From positions 1 through 14,063 of the forward strand of contig CAZKJF010000022.1 in assembly GCA_964553025.1 (NCBI GenBank): 14,063 nucleotides of DNA. Reading direction: 5' to 3'. This stretch comes from 2-01-FULL-49-17 sp964553025. Lineage in GTDB: Bacteria > Patescibacteriota > Minisyncoccia > 2-02-FULL-40-12 > GWA2-44-9. The translations under genes were made by a program, and so were the position numbers. The notes under the pieces are model-generated. The model was not told where the DNA came from. It did not search any database and worked only from the letters and a program-made list of their open reading frames with translations. Within the stretch, counting starts at the first letter, position 1, and every line of letters starts with the position of its first letter. Shown here one piece after another: positions 13,825-14,063 of the stretch.

Positions 13825-13864
13825 CCACCTAAAAAGGGCCGCGGACGCGGCCCTTTTTAGGTGG
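13825..13864. terminator. Intrinsic terminator after yqeY
   Basis: An 18-base-pair perfect stem (13825-13842 with 13847-13864) with a 4-base loop. The GGGCCGC/GCGGCCC core is followed by TTTTTAGG on both strands. It abuts the stop codon of the yqeY-type gene and separates it from ybeY. Confidence 0.88.
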
Positions 13865-14063
13865 TTACCCCAAGAGTTCTTTGACCAGCGCGCTGACGCG
13901 CGTGCCTTCGGCTTTGCCTTTGACCTTGGGCATGACCGCGCCGATGACTTTGCCCATGTCTTTGGCGCTCGTAGCGCCGGTCGCGGCAACAGCTTCCTGG
14001 ACGATCTGCTTGAGCGCCTCGTCAGACAGCTGTTCGGGCATATACCCCATGAGAATATCGATT
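13865..14063 (-). CDS. yqeY: YqeY/GatB-like domain protein, 5' part beyond window
   Basis: Only the C-terminal 65 or so residues are visible; the reading frame stays open to the window edge (reading IDILMGYMPEQLSDEAL at its start). The segment YMPEQLSDEALKQIVQEA, then ATGATSAKDMGKVIGAVMPK and VKGKAEGTRVSALVKELLG, matches the C-terminal helical domain of YqeY. That domain resembles the tail of GatB and is thought to act in tRNA-dependent amidation or tRNA binding. Full-length YqeY is about 150 residues, so roughly half the gene is missing here. The ATG at 14050 is internal and should not be taken as the start. It ends directly at a strong terminator. Confidence 0.88.
   Translation of the reverse strand, partial: IDILMGYMPEQLSDEALKQIVQEAVAATGATSAKDMGKVIGAVMPKVKGKAEGTRVSALVKELLG

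Noticed and set aside
1..14063. CRISPR arrays, insertion sequences, prophage or integrase signs
   Set aside because: No regularly spaced repeats, transposase or integrase motifs, or terminal inverted repeats were seen; gene content is core housekeeping.

Overview
The window carries a compact set of housekeeping genes from a bacterium with roughly balanced base composition. Almost everything is on the minus strand; only rpmB and one tRNA gene are on the plus strand. I infer, without proof, a member of the Candidate Phyla Radiation (Patescibacteria, Parcubacteria-like). The reasons are short intergenic gaps, a B12-dependent ribonucleotide reductase as the only reductase seen, ComEC split from its beta-lactamase-like domain, a 64-residue zinc-type bL28, ribosomal protein and NDK variants with insertions, and very few Shine-Dalgarno sequences. 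The window shows no sign of phage, transposon, CRISPR array or recent transfer.

Layout, in the direction of minus-strand transcription (right to left): (1) 14063-13825, the 3' part of a yqeY-type gene and its terminator. (2) 13816-12085, a ybeY-ftsA unit joined by an ATGA overlap. (3) 12070-10770, ftsZ with its own promoter, a DnaA box and a terminator. (4) 10771-4726, nrdJ, comEC, an MBL-fold gene and ndk. This groups ribonucleotide reduction, DNA uptake and dNDP-to-dNTP conversion. (5) 4672-4469, a structured RNA that folds like 6S RNA, ending at a terminator shared with the convergent tRNA-Pro. (6) 4391-4461 (+), tRNA-Pro(GGG), and 4084-4374 (+), rpmB with a strong promoter and a 40-base palindromic terminator. 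(7) 4080-93, a site-2 protease-like membrane protein, then the str operon (rpsL, rpsG, fusA) from a strong promoter, ending with a small Phd/YefM-like protein where tuf would often be. (8) 1-50, an imperfect hairpin at the window edge.

Three observations go beyond routine annotation. First, the -10 hexamers of ybeY, nrdJ and comEC each end exactly seven bases before the ATG, and ftsZ has a leader of only about 4-6 bases, so these mRNAs should be leaderless or nearly so. Second, exact DnaA boxes (TTATCCACA) lie upstream of both ftsZ and nrdJ, with a near-match pair upstream of the 6S-like RNA, which suggests DnaA-linked control of division and dNTP supply. Third, the region 4508-4660 is an unannotated ncRNA whose rod, central bubble and 3'-side mini-hairpin match the 6S architecture.

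The largest stretch without a protein gene on either strand is 4338-4725, and it is accounted for by terminators, the tRNA and the ncRNA. I see no completely new defence or mobile system here.
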